DNA of 64,000 nucleotides from Sulfuricurvum sp. (GCA_028718525.1 JAQULP010000014.1:1-64000), one strand, 5' to 3'. Shown: positions 30,408 to 39,841, counted from the first letter of the stretch. Made by a program: numbers and translations. Notes: generated by a model not told the origin, from the letters alone.

Positions 30408-31379
30408 TTAAAAAAACTCCATTTCGGCTACTTCGTCCGCATCCTGTGGAGAGAGAAGTATCTGAAGCTGAGCGATACTGCTTAAAAGGGTTTTATCCAA
30501 ATAGTGGATATCCTCAGCCTTCATCGTAAGAAATACGCTGGTACGCCATACCGATAAGTCGCTGATAATAGCTTTTATGTAAATAACGATATACGTCGAT
30601 TCTTCTTCCATCTGATTGAAATCGACATGCACCAATAGATCGATCAGGACCCATAATGCATAATTGAGTTCTTGAAATTCCACCAAAAGGTTAATCATTT
30701 TTGCATAACGGGTAAAGAGATCAATAACACTCGCTTTGCCTTCCGCTGAAATGGAGTCAGTCATCCCTAAAGATGCAAGCGTTTCCTCCTCAATTTCACC
30801 CAATTCATGGATAATATCCAAATCAAGCTCAACCTCCTGCATGTACGTATACGCCGAAGTCATCCCTTCCGGTTTATACGCGTCCGATGGGCCGGCAGCA
30901 ATGTGGCTTGTCTCGTGATCCGAATCGATCATGCATACTTTTTCTTCTGCCGTCTCATAATAATGGATATGCAGATATTCCTGAATAACCCCAAAAAAGT
31001 TGTGGTCAATCAGGGTACATATTTCACGCAGCAAAGAGGAATTCAAAATCCCTTTTTCAAGGGTATACGAAAGAAGCTCGTTTTTTAGATTGACACAAAT
31101 GGTAAAAACATCTTCCAAAGGGATATTCTTTTTTTCAAAGAAAACAAGCATTACCCCGATAACAGGGCAATTTCCGAGTTTATTTCTCCCCTCAACAACA
31201 CCAAAAGCATACTCAATCACTTTTGAACCAAAATAGTTACCGAAAAAAGCGGTGGTTATATTATGTTTTCCTAAGGTATGGCTAACATCCTCTGCAGCCA
31301 TCCAACGTTTTAAGAGAATTTCTTTTGCCTGGTCGGAAAACACAAAATGCGTTTTAATCGTTTCGAAATTATTTCCCAT
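30408..31379 (-). CDS. helical-domain protein related to the adjacent kinase N terminus
   Basis: A 323-residue soluble protein I cannot name. Its first ~145 residues line up by pattern with the N terminus of the kinase at 28500: KEILLKRWM / KVIVDTWL, GSKVIEYAFGVV / GNAVYHSFLEII, FFEKKNIPLEDVF / YLKNRDIVVTDLH, LLREICTLIDHNFFGVI / LCDAIHEILDTQFADAL. The layout recalls the helical RsbRD-type or globin-like N-terminal sensor modules, though I cannot confirm that. The C-terminal half is helical and ends in an acidic EMEFF peptide like several proteins of this block. It is the first gene of a two-gene unit with the kinase, so it could be a co-sensor or antagonist. Confidence 0.7.
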   Translation of the reverse strand: MGNNFETIKTHFVFSDQAKEILLKRWMAAEDVSHTLGKHNITTAFFGNYFGSKVIEYAFGVVEGRNKLGNCPVIGVMLVFFEKKNIPLEDVFTICVNLKNELLSYTLEKGILNSSLLREICTLIDHNFFGVIQEYLHIHYYETAEEKVCMIDSDHETSHIAAGPSDAYKPEGMTSAYTYMQEVELDLDIIHELGEIEEETLASLGMTDSISAEGKASVIDLFTRYAKMINLLVEFQELNYALWVLIDLLVHVDFNQMEEESTYIVIYIKAIISDLSVWRTSVFLTMKAEDIHYLDKTLLSSIAQLQILLSPQDADEVAEMEFF

Positions 31380-31659
31380 AATCCTGACCCACTTCCTAAT
31401 ACTTGACTAATCATAACTCGACTTTTCTTAATTGTGATGATAATTTAAACAACTTATCCATCAAAGTATTTACCGCTTTAGGATAAGAGGCTTTTTTTTA
31501 AATAACTATATGAATAAAATAAAATTAATTATGAAGCAAAAAAAAATTTGCATTTATAATTATTTACTATAGCCTATGAACCAAAATTATAAGTTCTTTT
31601 TCTTCGATATTTATAATGCTATAATTCTATCCGGACACTTTAATTTATAATGGTTTATT
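31380..31659. promoter_or_regulatory. AT-rich divergent intergenic region with promoter before the M23 gene
   Basis: A 280-base, very AT-rich gap between divergent genes. Two TATAAT boxes are seen on the plus strand at 31612-31617 and 31620-31625, about 35-40 bases before the ATG at 31660; either would serve as sigma70 -10 element. The minus-strand side should hold the promoter of the helical-domain/kinase pair, but no clear box was found. No small gene seen. Confidence 0.5.
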
Positions 31660-32487
31660 ATGCGTTTTTTTATCCCCATTTTCTGTATCACGCTTTCGTT
31701 ATGGGGGTTTAACGTCTCTAAAGGGAAAACGCTCCTTCTCACGCTTCCTTCCCCATCCGGAATCATTGCCTCGAACGATCACAATATAAGCGTTTTACTG
31801 CACCCTTGTGATCCGACGAAGGGAATTGCCATGCTTCCGATCGATTATTATGCTTTATCGGGAGAGCATAACCTCACATGGAGCGCTCCGGGGAAAAAGG
31901 AAGCTATCGTCCTTACGATTGTCGAGGGGGATTATCCAACCGAAACACTCAGTGTCAATCCGGCCAAAGTCACCCCGCCGCCCGAAGCTCTCGATCAGAT
32001 ATCGGCTGAAAAAGAAGAAGCCTCTCTTCTCTATGCAACGTTTACCCCGGTCCGTTACTGGAACAAACCCTTCATCCTCCCGATAGAATCGAATATTACC
32101 AGCGCTTACGGTTCAGCAAGAACCTATAACGGAACCCTCAAAAGTTACCATGGCGGAACCGATTTCAGGGCACTTACCCCCTTGCCGGTACGTGCTTCCA
32201 ATAACGGTATCGTCGTTTTGGTCAAAGAGCGCTATTATTCAGGAGGAACCGTTATTATCGATCACGGTGAAGGACTCTACAGCTGCTATTTTCATCTCAG
32301 CCGTTTCGATGTTCATACGGGAGATTACGTGACACAGGGGCAGACTATCGCCTTGACCGGAGATACCGGTAGAATCACCGGCCCGCACCTCCATTTCGGT
32401 ATCATGCTTCACGGTATACAAACCGATCCTCTCGATCTGCTTAAGCAAATTGAACATTTATTTACATCAACCAAGGGACTTTTATGA
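31660..32487 (+). CDS. M23-family peptidoglycan endopeptidase
   Basis: A periplasmic zinc metallopeptidase of the LytM/M23 type. It begins with a signal peptide (RFFIPIFCITLSLWG). The C-terminal catalytic domain has the zinc motifs HGGTDFRA and HLHFGIM plus the intermediate YYSGGTVIIDHGEGLYS. The N-terminal ~130 residues form a beta-rich domain. Its neighbour begins 4 bases before its stop. M23 enzymes with intact zinc ligands cut peptidoglycan cross-links and, in Campylobacterota, shape the helical cell (Csd/Pgp group). Both zinc-binding motifs look complete, so I expect activity; assignment to a specific Csd type is not possible here. Confidence 0.92.
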   Translation: MRFFIPIFCITLSLWGFNVSKGKTLLLTLPSPSGIIASNDHNISVLLHPCDPTKGIAMLPIDYYALSGEHNLTWSAPGKKEAIVLTIVEGDYPTETLSVNPAKVTPPPEALDQISAEKEEASLLYATFTPVRYWNKPFILPIESNITSAYGSARTYNGTLKSYHGGTDFRALTPLPVRASNNGIVVLVKERYYSGGTVIIDHGEGLYSCYFHLSRFDVHTGDYVTQGQTIALTGDTGRITGPHLHFGIMLHGIQTDPLDLLKQIEHLFTSTKGLL

Positions 32488-33179
32488 AACGACTTTTTAT
32501 CCTGAGTTCACTTCTTGCCGCGCAGCTGAGTGCCTTCTCCACAACCAACCTTCAGTATCTTTACGGATCTTTTGAAGGGCCGACGTTTTTAGACACCCAA
32601 AGCGGTCCAAAACAAACCCTCACCGCCGAGCACTATCGGACATGGGAGTACGGGGACCTCTTTACCTTTGCCGATTATGTCTACGCACGAAAAGGGCTCC
32701 GCTTTAGCAACGATAAAAATGATTTATACGGTGAATTTTCCCCTCGCATTAGCCTCAATAAGGTCGGAGGCTTACCCGCTTCCGACGGATTGATCAAAGA
32801 GTGGTACGCGGCATTTCAGTATAACGGTTCGGATACGTATCATGCATGGCTGTATGGAGGAGGCGTTGATTTAAATATACCGGGCTTTGCCGTATTCGGG
32901 CTCAATGCGTATCGAAAAATCCAAAATATCGGTGACGATACCTATCAACTCTCGGCAAATTATTACATTCCGCTGAACGGGCAATGGCATTTTGAAGGGT
33001 TTTCAGACTGGACAACGCGAGATTTTCTAACCCAGAATCAACTGTTATTCAATGTTTCACCGTTGGCCGGGGTTATCAAAGGGAAAATAGAAGTAGGGAC
33101 CGAATGGCACTATTATCATGAAAACAGTTTTCATACGGATAATGATGTTTTTCAGGCCATGATTAAATATACTTGGTAA
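32484..33179 (+). CDS. Tsx/OmpK-like outer-membrane channel (DUF5020-type)
   Basis: A 231-residue protein with a signal peptide (RLFILSSLLAAQLSAFS) and an amphipathic beta-strand pattern rich in Tyr, Trp, Asp and Asn throughout, ending in an aromatic-flanked strand (FQAMIKYTW). This is typical of 12-stranded nucleoside-specific Tsx-like channels. The pattern EYGDLFTFADYVYARKG matches the Tsx/OmpK/DUF5020 group. The ATG overlaps the stop of the M23 gene, so both are co-translated. Substrate is not deducible. Confidence 0.78.
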   Translation: MKRLFILSSLLAAQLSAFSTTNLQYLYGSFEGPTFLDTQSGPKQTLTAEHYRTWEYGDLFTFADYVYARKGLRFSNDKNDLYGEFSPRISLNKVGGLPASDGLIKEWYAAFQYNGSDTYHAWLYGGGVDLNIPGFAVFGLNAYRKIQNIGDDTYQLSANYYIPLNGQWHFEGFSDWTTRDFLTQNQLLFNVSPLAGVIKGKIEVGTEWHYYHENSFHTDNDVFQAMIKYTW

Positions 33180-33180
33180 A

Positions 33181-33276
33181 TTAATCTTTTTTTAGGGCGG
33201 CCCATATGAATCCGCCCATACCGACACCGACAACGCCCACTAAAAACACGATTTCTATCCAATCTACACCGCTCAT
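33181..33276 (-). CDS. 31-residue single-helix membrane microprotein
   Basis: Too short for the ORF track. ATG 33276 is preceded by AAAGGAAAT, a usable ribosome-binding site, and encodes MSGVDWIEIVFLVGVVGVGM followed by GGFIWAALKKD. It has an acidic/aromatic start, a Gly/Val-rich membrane helix and a positive tail, so it would insert N-out, C-in. The GGFIWAALKK end weakly resembles CcoS-type cbb3-oxidase maturation proteins but lacks their GQFDD tail. It starts its reading 58 bases after the rlmN start region and ends next to the Tsx-like gene stop. Confidence 0.55.
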   Translation of the reverse strand: MSGVDWIEIVFLVGVVGVGMGGFIWAALKKD

Positions 33277-33333
33277 CGATTTCCTTTATTCACATTCATA
33301 AATTTTAACGCCAGACAGTATACCGCCCGATGT

Positions 33334-34407
33334 TCAACCGATAGCATTCAACTCTTTTTCTTTAAGCTGCCCGCATGCGGCACTAATATCCAACCCTTTT
33401 GAATCGCGAATCGTGCACAAAACTCCGTGCTTGATCAGATATTCTTGAAACGCAACCATATCCTGGCGGCTCGGACGCTGATAATCGCTCCCCGGATACG
33501 GATTAAAATAGATTAAATTTACTTTCGCTTTGATCCCGTGCAACAGTTTGACCAGTTTTTTGGCTGAAGTGAGATCATCATTTTTATTTTTAATGACCAG
33601 ATATTCAAACATCACCCGCTTACGGGTATCGATCGGGAACCGCTTCACAGCATCAATAATTGAGGCGATATTGTATGCTTTATTCATCGGGATCAATTCG
33701 GTACGAAGTTCGTCGTCAACGGCGTGGAGGCTGATCGCGATATGCACCCCGAGATCCATCTCCCCAAGTTTGTCGATTTTTGTACTCAACCCGCTTGTCG
33801 AAACCGTTTGGCGTTTGCCTGAAATGGACAGCCCCTCTTCATCTTTGAGTATCGTAATCGCTTTGGCCAGATTATCCAAATTATCGAGCGGCTCTCCCAT
33901 CCCCATATAAACGATATTGAGGCGACGATGAGCGGCAAGATTGTTATCCATTTTCACCGCCAATACCTGAGCGACAATCTCCCCTGCGGTGAGGTCTCGG
34001 GTAAATCCCCCCTTTGCCGTCAGACAAAATGAACACCCTACTTTACACCCTACCTGTGTCGATACACAAACGGTAAAGCGCGCTTCATGCTCGATATTCC
34101 CCTCATCATCGATGCTTTCGTCTTTCATCTTGAGCCATACCGTCTCCACCGTTTTGCCGTCACTGAGTTCAAAAAGGTACTTGATCGTTCCATCGGAAGA
34201 GCACTCTTTTCGGGCAATTTTCAGCGGCATGATCTCGTACGTTTGAGCCAATTCTTCACGCATCGATTTGGGAAGGTTTGCCATCATTTCAAAAGTCATC
34301 GCATATTGATGATAGATCCATCCCCAAATTTGTTTAGCGCGAAATGAAGGTTTAACCATCCCCGCAAGTTCAGCTTTGGTGTAATCCAAAATACATTTTT
34401 TATCCAC
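33334..34407 (-). CDS. rlmN: radical-SAM rRNA/tRNA adenine-C2 methyltransferase
   Basis: Methylates C2 of A2503 in 23S rRNA and A37 of some tRNAs. The 357-residue protein has the radical-SAM cluster motif [14 protein letters not shown], the GEIVAQVL segment, the conserved [13 protein letters not shown], and the catalytic C-terminal Cys in [10 protein letters not shown]. The upstream SAM Cys is in VSTQVGCK. It overlaps the upstream nucleoside phosphorylase gene by 8 bases, forming an operon with hisF. Length and motifs are standard. Confidence 0.97.
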   Translation of the reverse strand: MDKKCILDYTKAELAGMVKPSFRAKQIWGWIYHQYAMTFEMMANLPKSMREELAQTYEIMPLKIARKECSSDGTIKYLFELSDGKTVETVWLKMKDESIDDEGNIEHEARFTVCVSTQVGCKVGCSFCLTAKGGFTRDLTAGEIVAQVLAVKMDNNLAAHRRLNIVYMGMGEPLDNLDNLAKAITILKDEEGLSISGKRQTVSTSGLSTKIDKLGEMDLGVHIAISLHAVDDELRTELIPMNKAYNIASIIDAVKRFPIDTRKRVMFEYLVIKNKNDDLTSAKKLVKLLHGIKAKVNLIYFNPYPGSDYQRPSRQDMVAFQEYLIKHGVLCTIRDSKGLDISAACGQLKEKELNAIG

Positions 34408-34936
34408 GGATCAACCCTTTTTCTTTCAAATGTTCTCGTAGCAGCACCTTGGCAAATCCGTGATTCGCGATAAAGTCACGATGTGCATTTGCATCACAGT
34501 AGTTGGTGATACAAAAAACACCTCCTGCCGGAATACCGAAAATCTGAGCTACCCGCATCACACTAAAAAATTCCATATTTTCAATCCCCAACCCCAATGC
34601 GCGAAACTGCCCCATCGCTTTTGCAGATGTCGTAATATAGTTCGAGGAGTTGACAATAACATCTTTCACCTGCTCTGTTTGTGCCGATACAACATTATCG
34701 ATAGGGGTATAGGCACTTTTGTCCAAAAAACCTAACTCAATGTTAGCTGCCGTTTTAGACGTGACAACCTCATGGATTTGATGTTCACCGTAACTTCCCG
34801 CACTCCCGACAAAGAGGAGAAATTCGGGTTTATTCACCAGACAGTGGCGGGTTAAATTGATTGCACTGTCAATCAGCCCTACTCCGACCGGTACTGCAAA
34901 ATCAAACGTCTCGTTATTGCCTGCACACAGTATCAT
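34400..34936 (-). CDS. short nucleoside phosphorylase/MTAN-superfamily protein
   Basis: A 178-residue protein of the purine nucleoside phosphorylase superfamily. It shows [12 protein letters not shown] (phosphate/ribose loop region), [19 protein letters not shown] (nucleoside-binding motif, like the VEME/MEAAAV part of MTAN) and [13 protein letters not shown], where the Asp corresponds to the base-contacting Asp. It is ~50 residues shorter than MTAN or DeoD, so the first strand and loop are missing. It overlaps hisF by 4 bases and rlmN by 8. It is likely active in purine salvage, but substrate and phosphorolysis versus hydrolysis are unclear. Confidence 0.8.
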   Translation of the reverse strand: MILCAGNNETFDFAVPVGVGLIDSAINLTRHCLVNKPEFLLFVGSAGSYGEHQIHEVVTSKTAANIELGFLDKSAYTPIDNVVSAQTEQVKDVIVNSSNYITTSAKAMGQFRALGLGIENMEFFSVMRVAQIFGIPAGGVFCITNYCDANAHRDFIANHGFAKVLLREHLKEKGLIRG

Positions 34937-35694
34937 AACCGTACCGGAATCCCGTTAGCGGAAAGATAGCGTTTCAAATCCATGATATCGATCTCTTTGT
35001 AGTGAAAAATACTGGCCGCCAATGCCGCATCGGCACCATGTTCAAACGCTTCTTTAATATGTTCCATTGTCCCGGCACCTCCACTGGCGATAACCGGTAC
35101 ATTGACGGCACGACTGATCTGTTCGGTAATGGAAAGATCAAATCCCGCTTTCGTTCCGTCCGCATCCATAGAAGTCAGGAGGATCTCGCCTGCTCCGCGG
35201 TCTACTGCCTCTTTTGCCCATGCCAAAGCATTAATACCCGTATCGACACGGCCGCCGTTGAGATAGACATTATACTGATCTCCCGTTTTTTTCACATCAA
35301 TGGCTACCACCATGCACTGAGAACCGAACCGTTTTGCCCCTTCATCGATCAACTCAGGACGTTTAATCGCAGCCGAGTTGACACTAACTTTGTCACATCC
35401 AACGGCTAATAAGCGATAAATATCATCAAGTTTACGGATACCTCCTCCGACGGTGAGGGGGATAAATACCTCTTTTGCCACTTGTTCGACAATATGGACA
35501 ATAGTATCCCGCTCCTCATGGGATGCGGTAATATCTAAAAAAGTGAGTTCGTCCGCCCCCTCTTCGTTATACCGTTTTGCCACTTCAACAGGATCTCCTG
35601 CATCCTTGAGCCCTACAAAATTCACCCCTTTGACCACCCGACCGTCTTTAACGTCCAGACACGGAATGATACGCTTTGCAAAAAAATTATCCAT
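34933..35694 (-). CDS. hisF: imidazole glycerol phosphate synthase, cyclase subunit
   Basis: With HisH it converts PRFAR plus ammonia into imidazole glycerol phosphate and AICAR in histidine biosynthesis. A 253-residue TIM barrel with [16 protein letters not shown] (catalytic Asp), [31 protein letters not shown] (second Asp) and [10 protein letters not shown]. Complete and of normal length. hisH and other his genes are not in the window. It heads the hisF-phosphorylase-rlmN unit. Confidence 0.98.
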   Translation of the reverse strand: MDNFFAKRIIPCLDVKDGRVVKGVNFVGLKDAGDPVEVAKRYNEEGADELTFLDITASHEERDTIVHIVEQVAKEVFIPLTVGGGIRKLDDIYRLLAVGCDKVSVNSAAIKRPELIDEGAKRFGSQCMVVAIDVKKTGDQYNVYLNGGRVDTGINALAWAKEAVDRGAGEILLTSMDADGTKAGFDLSITEQISRAVNVPVIASGGAGTMEHIKEAFEHGADAALAASIFHYKEIDIMDLKRYLSANGIPVRL

Positions 35695-35850
35695 TAGTTA
35701 CCTTTGGCACAATCATGACGAAAGTATAACCCCCATTACCAAAAGTAACGATAAAGGATCTAAATTGGCAACCTTCATTCAAAACATCTACAAACTGGCA
35801 TTTTTGTGATTTAATAGGGGATTAACACTTTATTGGGTACAATCAGACCA

Positions 35851-36630
35851 ATGCAAAAAGATCGTGCCGCCATAGCCAAAAAAAAGTTTGGCCAAAATTT
35901 TTTAAAAGATGAAGCTGTTTTAGCCCAAATCATCCAATCGATGCCCGATACTCCTCACCGTATCGCGGAAATCGGGCCTGGGTTAGGTGATTTAACTAAG
36001 TATTTAGTTGATGTCAAAAGTGTCACCGCTTTTGAGGTCGATACCGACTTGTGCAAGCATTTGGAGCACCAATTTGCCGATGCCATCGCTACCAATGTCC
36101 TGACCCTCCGTTGCGGAGATGTTCTGGAACATTGGAAGAGTGAGCTTTTGGATGAACCGTACGATTTAGTGGCAAATCTGCCTTACTATATCGCTACAAA
36201 TATTATCCTCAAAGCCCTCGCCGATCCGGCGTGCCGAAACTTGCTTGTCATGATACAGCGTGAAGTAGCTGAGAAATTCTCAGCCGCACCCGGTGAGAGA
36301 GCTTTTGGAGCGTTAAGCGTTATTACGCAAAGTGTGGGAGAGGCGGAGATCGTCTTACATGTCCCCCCTAGCGCATTTGAACCTGCCCCAAAAGTCGATT
36401 CGTCCGTACTGCTCATTTCAAAACGGTCAAATCGTAATGATGAAGGGTTTGAAGATTTTTTGCGAACGGCCTTTACACAGCCACGTAAAACCCTTCACAA
36501 AAATCTAACCGGACGCTATGATGGTTCTCTTCTGATTCAAGCCTATGAAACGCTTGGATTGGATCGTACCATCCGACCTCATCAGCTTTGCACTTCTGAC
36601 TATCACCGGCTCTATGCCCTTATTCACTAA
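35851..36630 (+). CDS. rsmA: 16S rRNA dimethyladenosine transferase
   Basis: Dimethylates A1518 and A1519 of 16S rRNA late in small-subunit assembly. ATG 35851 is preferred over the TTG at 35833; it yields a protein starting MQKDRAAIAKKKFGQNFLKD, matching the family N terminus. SAM-binding motif I is IAEIGPGLGDLTKYL, the catalytic motif IV is VANLPYYIATNI, and RKTLHKNL is in the C-terminal domain. A TACAAT box at 35838-35843 is too close to the ATG for a standard leader. It precedes rnj, with a 146-base structured gap. Confidence 0.96.
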   Translation: MQKDRAAIAKKKFGQNFLKDEAVLAQIIQSMPDTPHRIAEIGPGLGDLTKYLVDVKSVTAFEVDTDLCKHLEHQFADAIATNVLTLRCGDVLEHWKSELLDEPYDLVANLPYYIATNIILKALADPACRNLLVMIQREVAEKFSAAPGERAFGALSVITQSVGEAEIVLHVPPSAFEPAPKVDSSVLLISKRSNRNDEGFEDFLRTAFTQPRKTLHKNLTGRYDGSLLIQAYETLGLDRTIRPHQLCTSDYHRLYALIH

Positions 36631-36776
36631 AAGTTCTTCTGTTGCGTTAGCGTAAACGCTATCCGTCAAAGAACTACAACTCACCTCACGATGAGTCGGG
36701 TAAGGGATTCAGAGCATCCGAATACAACCGAACTAAACGTTTAAACTACATATACTATATTAGAGAAGGAAATTTT
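36631..36776. promoter_or_regulatory. structured leader/promoter region between rsmA and rnj
   Basis: Contains a nested inverted repeat: outer arms AGTTCTT (from ~36633) and AAGAACT (to ~36676), inner arms TAGCG...CGCTA. It is followed by a -10-like TATACTATATT and the ribosome-binding site AGAAGGAA just before the rnj ATG. The hairpin may end rsmA transcription or belong to the rnj leader; RNase J and RNase E genes are often autoregulated through their leader. Confidence 0.4.
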
Positions 36777-38900
36777 ATGTCCGATGAACAAATCGAGCCG
36801 CAAACACAACCTCAAGGGGAAAACCGTCAGCGTCGAAACAATCGAAGACCATTTCGAAGCCGAAACAATGCTGCTTCAGGTACCGAAGGGAATATAGCCG
36901 AAACAGCCAGTGGCGATGTACGTGAAGACAACCGTCCTCCGCGCAATGATAACCGTCCTCCGCGTCAGGACAACCGCCCTCCGCGCAATGATAACCGTCC
37001 TCCGCGTCAGGACAACCGCCCTCCACGCAATGATAATCGACCGCAACGCAATGAACGTCCTGAAAATTCAGACAATACCGCGGTCGATGCCGAACCAAAC
37101 CGCGGAGGACGTGAGCGCGGGCGTGGGGGACGCCGCGGTGCTCCAAGTGCTCCGATTGACAGCAATCTTCGCGATTTTGTGGTTAAAAACCAAGATGCCC
37201 ATAAAAATCGTCTCAATCCCCATTTTAAACTTAATCTCGAAAGCAATGACAAAGTGCGTATTACCCCGTTAGGGGGGCTCGGAGAGATTGGCGGAAACAT
37301 TACCGTTATAGAGACAGAACATGAAGCAATCGTCATCGATATCGGGATGAGTTTTCCGGATGAAGAGATGCACGGTGTTGATATCCTTGTTCCGGATTTC
37401 ACCTATTTGCGCGAAATACGTAAAAAAATTGTTGCCGTTATAATCACCCATGCTCACGAAGACCATATCGGAGGGGTTCCGTATCTGTTTAAAGAGATGC
37501 AATTTCCTATTTACGGAACTCCGTTGCCGCTTGCCATGATCGGCAATAAATTTGATGAACATCATATGCGTGATTTCCGCCGCTACTTTAATCCGATCGT
37601 TAAGCGTCAGGTTTATCGTATCGGGAATGATTTTGACATCGAATGGATGCATATGACCCACTCGATTATTGATTCATCCTCACTGGCAATCACGACAAAA
37701 GCCGGTACGATTATCCACACCGGCGATTTCAAAATCGACCATACGCCGGTTGACGGGTATACGGCGGATCTTCATCGTCTTGCCCACTACGGTGAAAAAG
37801 GGGTTTTATGTCTCCTCAGCGATTCAACGAATTCCTATAACAAAGAGTGGACGCCGAGTGAACTTACCGTTGCACCTGGATTTGATCGTATTTTCTCCAA
37901 AGCAGAGGGTCGTATCATCATGTCGACCTTCAGTTCAAATATTCACCGCGTCTACCAAGCCATCCAATACGGTCTCAAATATAACCGTAAAGTCTGCGTC
38001 ATCGGCCGGTCCATGGAACGTAACCTCGAAGTGTGTATGCAATACGATTACATCAAGCTCCCTAAAAATATCTTCATTGATGCCGAAGAGGCCAATCGCA
38101 TGAGCGATAAAGATGTTCTCATCGTCACGACCGGAAGTCAGGGGGAACCGAGTTCGGCCCTTTTCCGTATGGCAATCGGCGAGCATCGCCATATCAAAAT
38201 TAAACCAACCGATATGATCGTCCTCTCCGCACGTGCGATTCCTGGTAACGAAGGATCTATTTCCGGTATGCTCAACTATCTTCAACGTGCAGGTGCACGT
38301 GTCGCAAATGACCGGGATATCCACGTGTCGGGACACGCCAGCATGGAGGAGCAAAAGTTGATGCTTCGCCTTACCAATCCTAAGTTTTTCCTCCCTGTTC
38401 ACGGAGAATATAACCATATCATGAAACATAAAGAGACTGCTGTAAGCTGCGGTGTTCCCGAACGCAACATTCTCTTGATGAGTGACGGTGACTGCATCGA
38501 AGTTAATACCAAAATGATGCGCAAAGCCAAAACCGTTAAAACGGGTAAAACCTACATCGATAACCAGAACAATCATCAGATTGAAGATGACATTGTTATC
38601 GATCGCCAAAAAATGGCATCAGAAGGGATGGTTATGTTGGTTGCGCAAGTCAGCTCAGCCGATTCACATCTCCTCTCCAAACCTTTGGTAACGAGTTTCG
38701 GTCTTGTAGCTGACCGCCACGATAAAGCTTTCGCTGCAGAAATGGAAGATGTTCTCGAACATTTCCTCGTAAACCTCAAGCCGGGTCTCATCGAGAATCC
38801 AAAAGCGCTGGAAAATGATTTACGCCAAGTCGTTCGTAAACATATTTACCGCAAAATGAAAAAATATCCTCTGATCGTTCCGCACGTATTCGTTATGTAA
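36777..38900 (+). CDS. rnj: ribonuclease J with arginine-rich repeat extension
   Basis: An endo/5'-exoribonuclease in mRNA decay and rRNA maturation. The catalytic metallo-beta-lactamase domain has LGGLGEIGGN and the zinc motif ITHAHEDHIGG, then the beta-CASP part with STFSSNIHR and TTGSQGEPSSAL and a conserved HVSGHAS. About 130 residues precede it (residues 1-140), rich in Arg, Asn, Pro and Asp, with six tandem DNRPPRN/Q-type heptads and a final RGG-like tract (GGRERGRGGRRG). Long N-terminal extensions are known in Helicobacter RNase J; this one looks disordered and RNA-binding. Start has AGAAGGAA upstream. Confidence 0.96.
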   Translation: MSDEQIEPQTQPQGENRQRRNNRRPFRSRNNAASGTEGNIAETASGDVREDNRPPRNDNRPPRQDNRPPRNDNRPPRQDNRPPRNDNRPQRNERPENSDNTAVDAEPNRGGRERGRGGRRGAPSAPIDSNLRDFVVKNQDAHKNRLNPHFKLNLESNDKVRITPLGGLGEIGGNITVIETEHEAIVIDIGMSFPDEEMHGVDILVPDFTYLREIRKKIVAVIITHAHEDHIGGVPYLFKEMQFPIYGTPLPLAMIGNKFDEHHMRDFRRYFNPIVKRQVYRIGNDFDIEWMHMTHSIIDSSSLAITTKAGTIIHTGDFKIDHTPVDGYTADLHRLAHYGEKGVLCLLSDSTNSYNKEWTPSELTVAPGFDRIFSKAEGRIIMSTFSSNIHRVYQAIQYGLKYNRKVCVIGRSMERNLEVCMQYDYIKLPKNIFIDAEEANRMSDKDVLIVTTGSQGEPSSALFRMAIGEHRHIKIKPTDMIVLSARAIPGNEGSISGMLNYLQRAGARVANDRDIHVSGHASMEEQKLMLRLTNPKFFLPVHGEYNHIMKHKETAVSCGVPERNILLMSDGDCIEVNTKMMRKAKTVKTGKTYIDNQNNHQIEDDIVIDRQKMASEGMVMLVAQVSSADSHLLSKPLVTSFGLVADRHDKAFAAEMEDVLEHFLVNLKPGLIENPKALENDLRQVVRKHIYRKMKKYPLIVPHVFVM
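36927..37052 (+). repeat. six tandem 21-bp repeats in the rnj coding sequence
   Basis: Unit GACAACCGTCCTCCGCGCAAT encodes DNRPPRN. Six copies follow without gaps; copies alternate ...AAT and ...CAG endings (N/Q), giving a 42-bp higher-order period, and the sixth is diverged (DNRPQRN). The DNA is nearly identical between copies, so slippage or recent expansion is likely; the number may vary between strains while staying in frame. Confidence 0.95.
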
Positions 38901-38975
38901 GGTGTGCTTCGCACCCCTTACCCTTTTTAAACTCTTCTTCGCTATACTCTCCCAAACTCTAAAAAAGATTTGCCC

Positions 38976-39602
38976 ATGAAAGTAACCTTGCAACACCATA
39001 CTCCCTTAGTAATCTGCTCCGATGCCATCCGCACCTGTTGGCAAAGTTTTGATAAAAGCGATAACGGCGGCGAAAAAGACCGTGAGCTCATCGATCGCGT
39101 CGGAAATAAATTCAAACACGCTTCTACATTAGAACATATCACTTATAACTTCTATATCGAAGGGATCAGCCGCGCACTGCTTCAAGAACTCGCTCGTCAC
39201 CGAATGGCGAGTCTATCGGTCAAAAGTACCCGCTATACCCTCAAAGAGCTTAAAGACGAAGAACCCTTTAGTATTGACCATAAAGAGCGTGCGGAGAAAT
39301 ATCTGATTATGACCGATGTCCAAATGGTCGATGAAATGAGTATCCTGGCCCTTGAAAATCTTCGTGGCGTATTGGCAGCGGGGATCAGTAATGACCGTGC
39401 CAAATACTGCCTTCCGGAAAGTTATAAGACCGAACTTGCATGGTCGATCAATGCACGAAGTTTGCAAAACTTCATCTCTCTACGCAGTGACAAATCGGCA
39501 TTATGGGAGATACGCGATTTAGCCCGTGCGGTGTATAACGCGCTTCCGGAAGATCACCGTTATCTGTTTGAAAATTCGCTAAAAGAGGAACACCTATCAT
39601 GA
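38976..39602 (+). CDS. thyX: flavin-dependent thymidylate synthase
   Basis: Makes dTMP from dUMP using FAD, NADPH and methylene-tetrahydrofolate. The signature RHRMASLSVKSTRYT (RHRx7S) is intact, together with the C-terminal LPESYKTEL and SLRSDKSALWEIRDLA. I use ATG 38976 instead of the TTG at 38970. At 208 residues it has typical length for the Campylobacterota type. It overlaps the following lipoprotein gene by 4 bases. Confidence 0.97.
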   Translation: MKVTLQHHTPLVICSDAIRTCWQSFDKSDNGGEKDRELIDRVGNKFKHASTLEHITYNFYIEGISRALLQELARHRMASLSVKSTRYTLKELKDEEPFSIDHKERAEKYLIMTDVQMVDEMSILALENLRGVLAAGISNDRAKYCLPESYKTELAWSINARSLQNFISLRSDKSALWEIRDLARAVYNALPEDHRYLFENSLKEEHLS

Positions 39603-39841
39603 AAAAAACTCTACTACTTGGTGTCATTGCCGCAATATTTCTCGTTAGCGGATGCGCTGAAAAAGAATTTACCTTTAATGGGATGATATGTCCTGCAGGG
39701 ACAAGCGAAGAACGGATACGGGCTGATTTTGCCGAATGTAAATATTATGACCTTGAAGCAGCCACAAAAGCATCACGAGCACCGATTACTATTGAATGTA
39801 AAAAATGTTTAGAAAACAAAGGGTACAAAATCGAACAATAG
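39599..39841 (+). CDS. small lipoprotein, function unknown
   Basis: An 80-residue lipoprotein with signal MKKTLLLGVIAAIFLVSGC (lipobox VSGC). The mature part has four further cysteines (MICPAG, AECKYY, IECKKC), suggesting disulfides or metal binding. Its ATG overlaps the thyX stop (ATGA). Family unknown to me. Confidence 0.75.
   Translation: MKKTLLLGVIAAIFLVSGCAEKEFTFNGMICPAGTSEERIRADFAECKYYDLEAATKASRAPITIECKKCLENKGYKIEQ

Noticed and set aside
36927-37052. Possible CRISPR array because of regular 21-bp repeats
   Set aside because: No spacers; repeats are contiguous and keep the reading frame of rnj.
36775-37146. 123-residue minus ORF with EGGCPDAEDGYHCAEGG repeats
   Set aside because: It is the antisense shadow of the DNRPPRN repeats in rnj; the repeat comes from the real gene.
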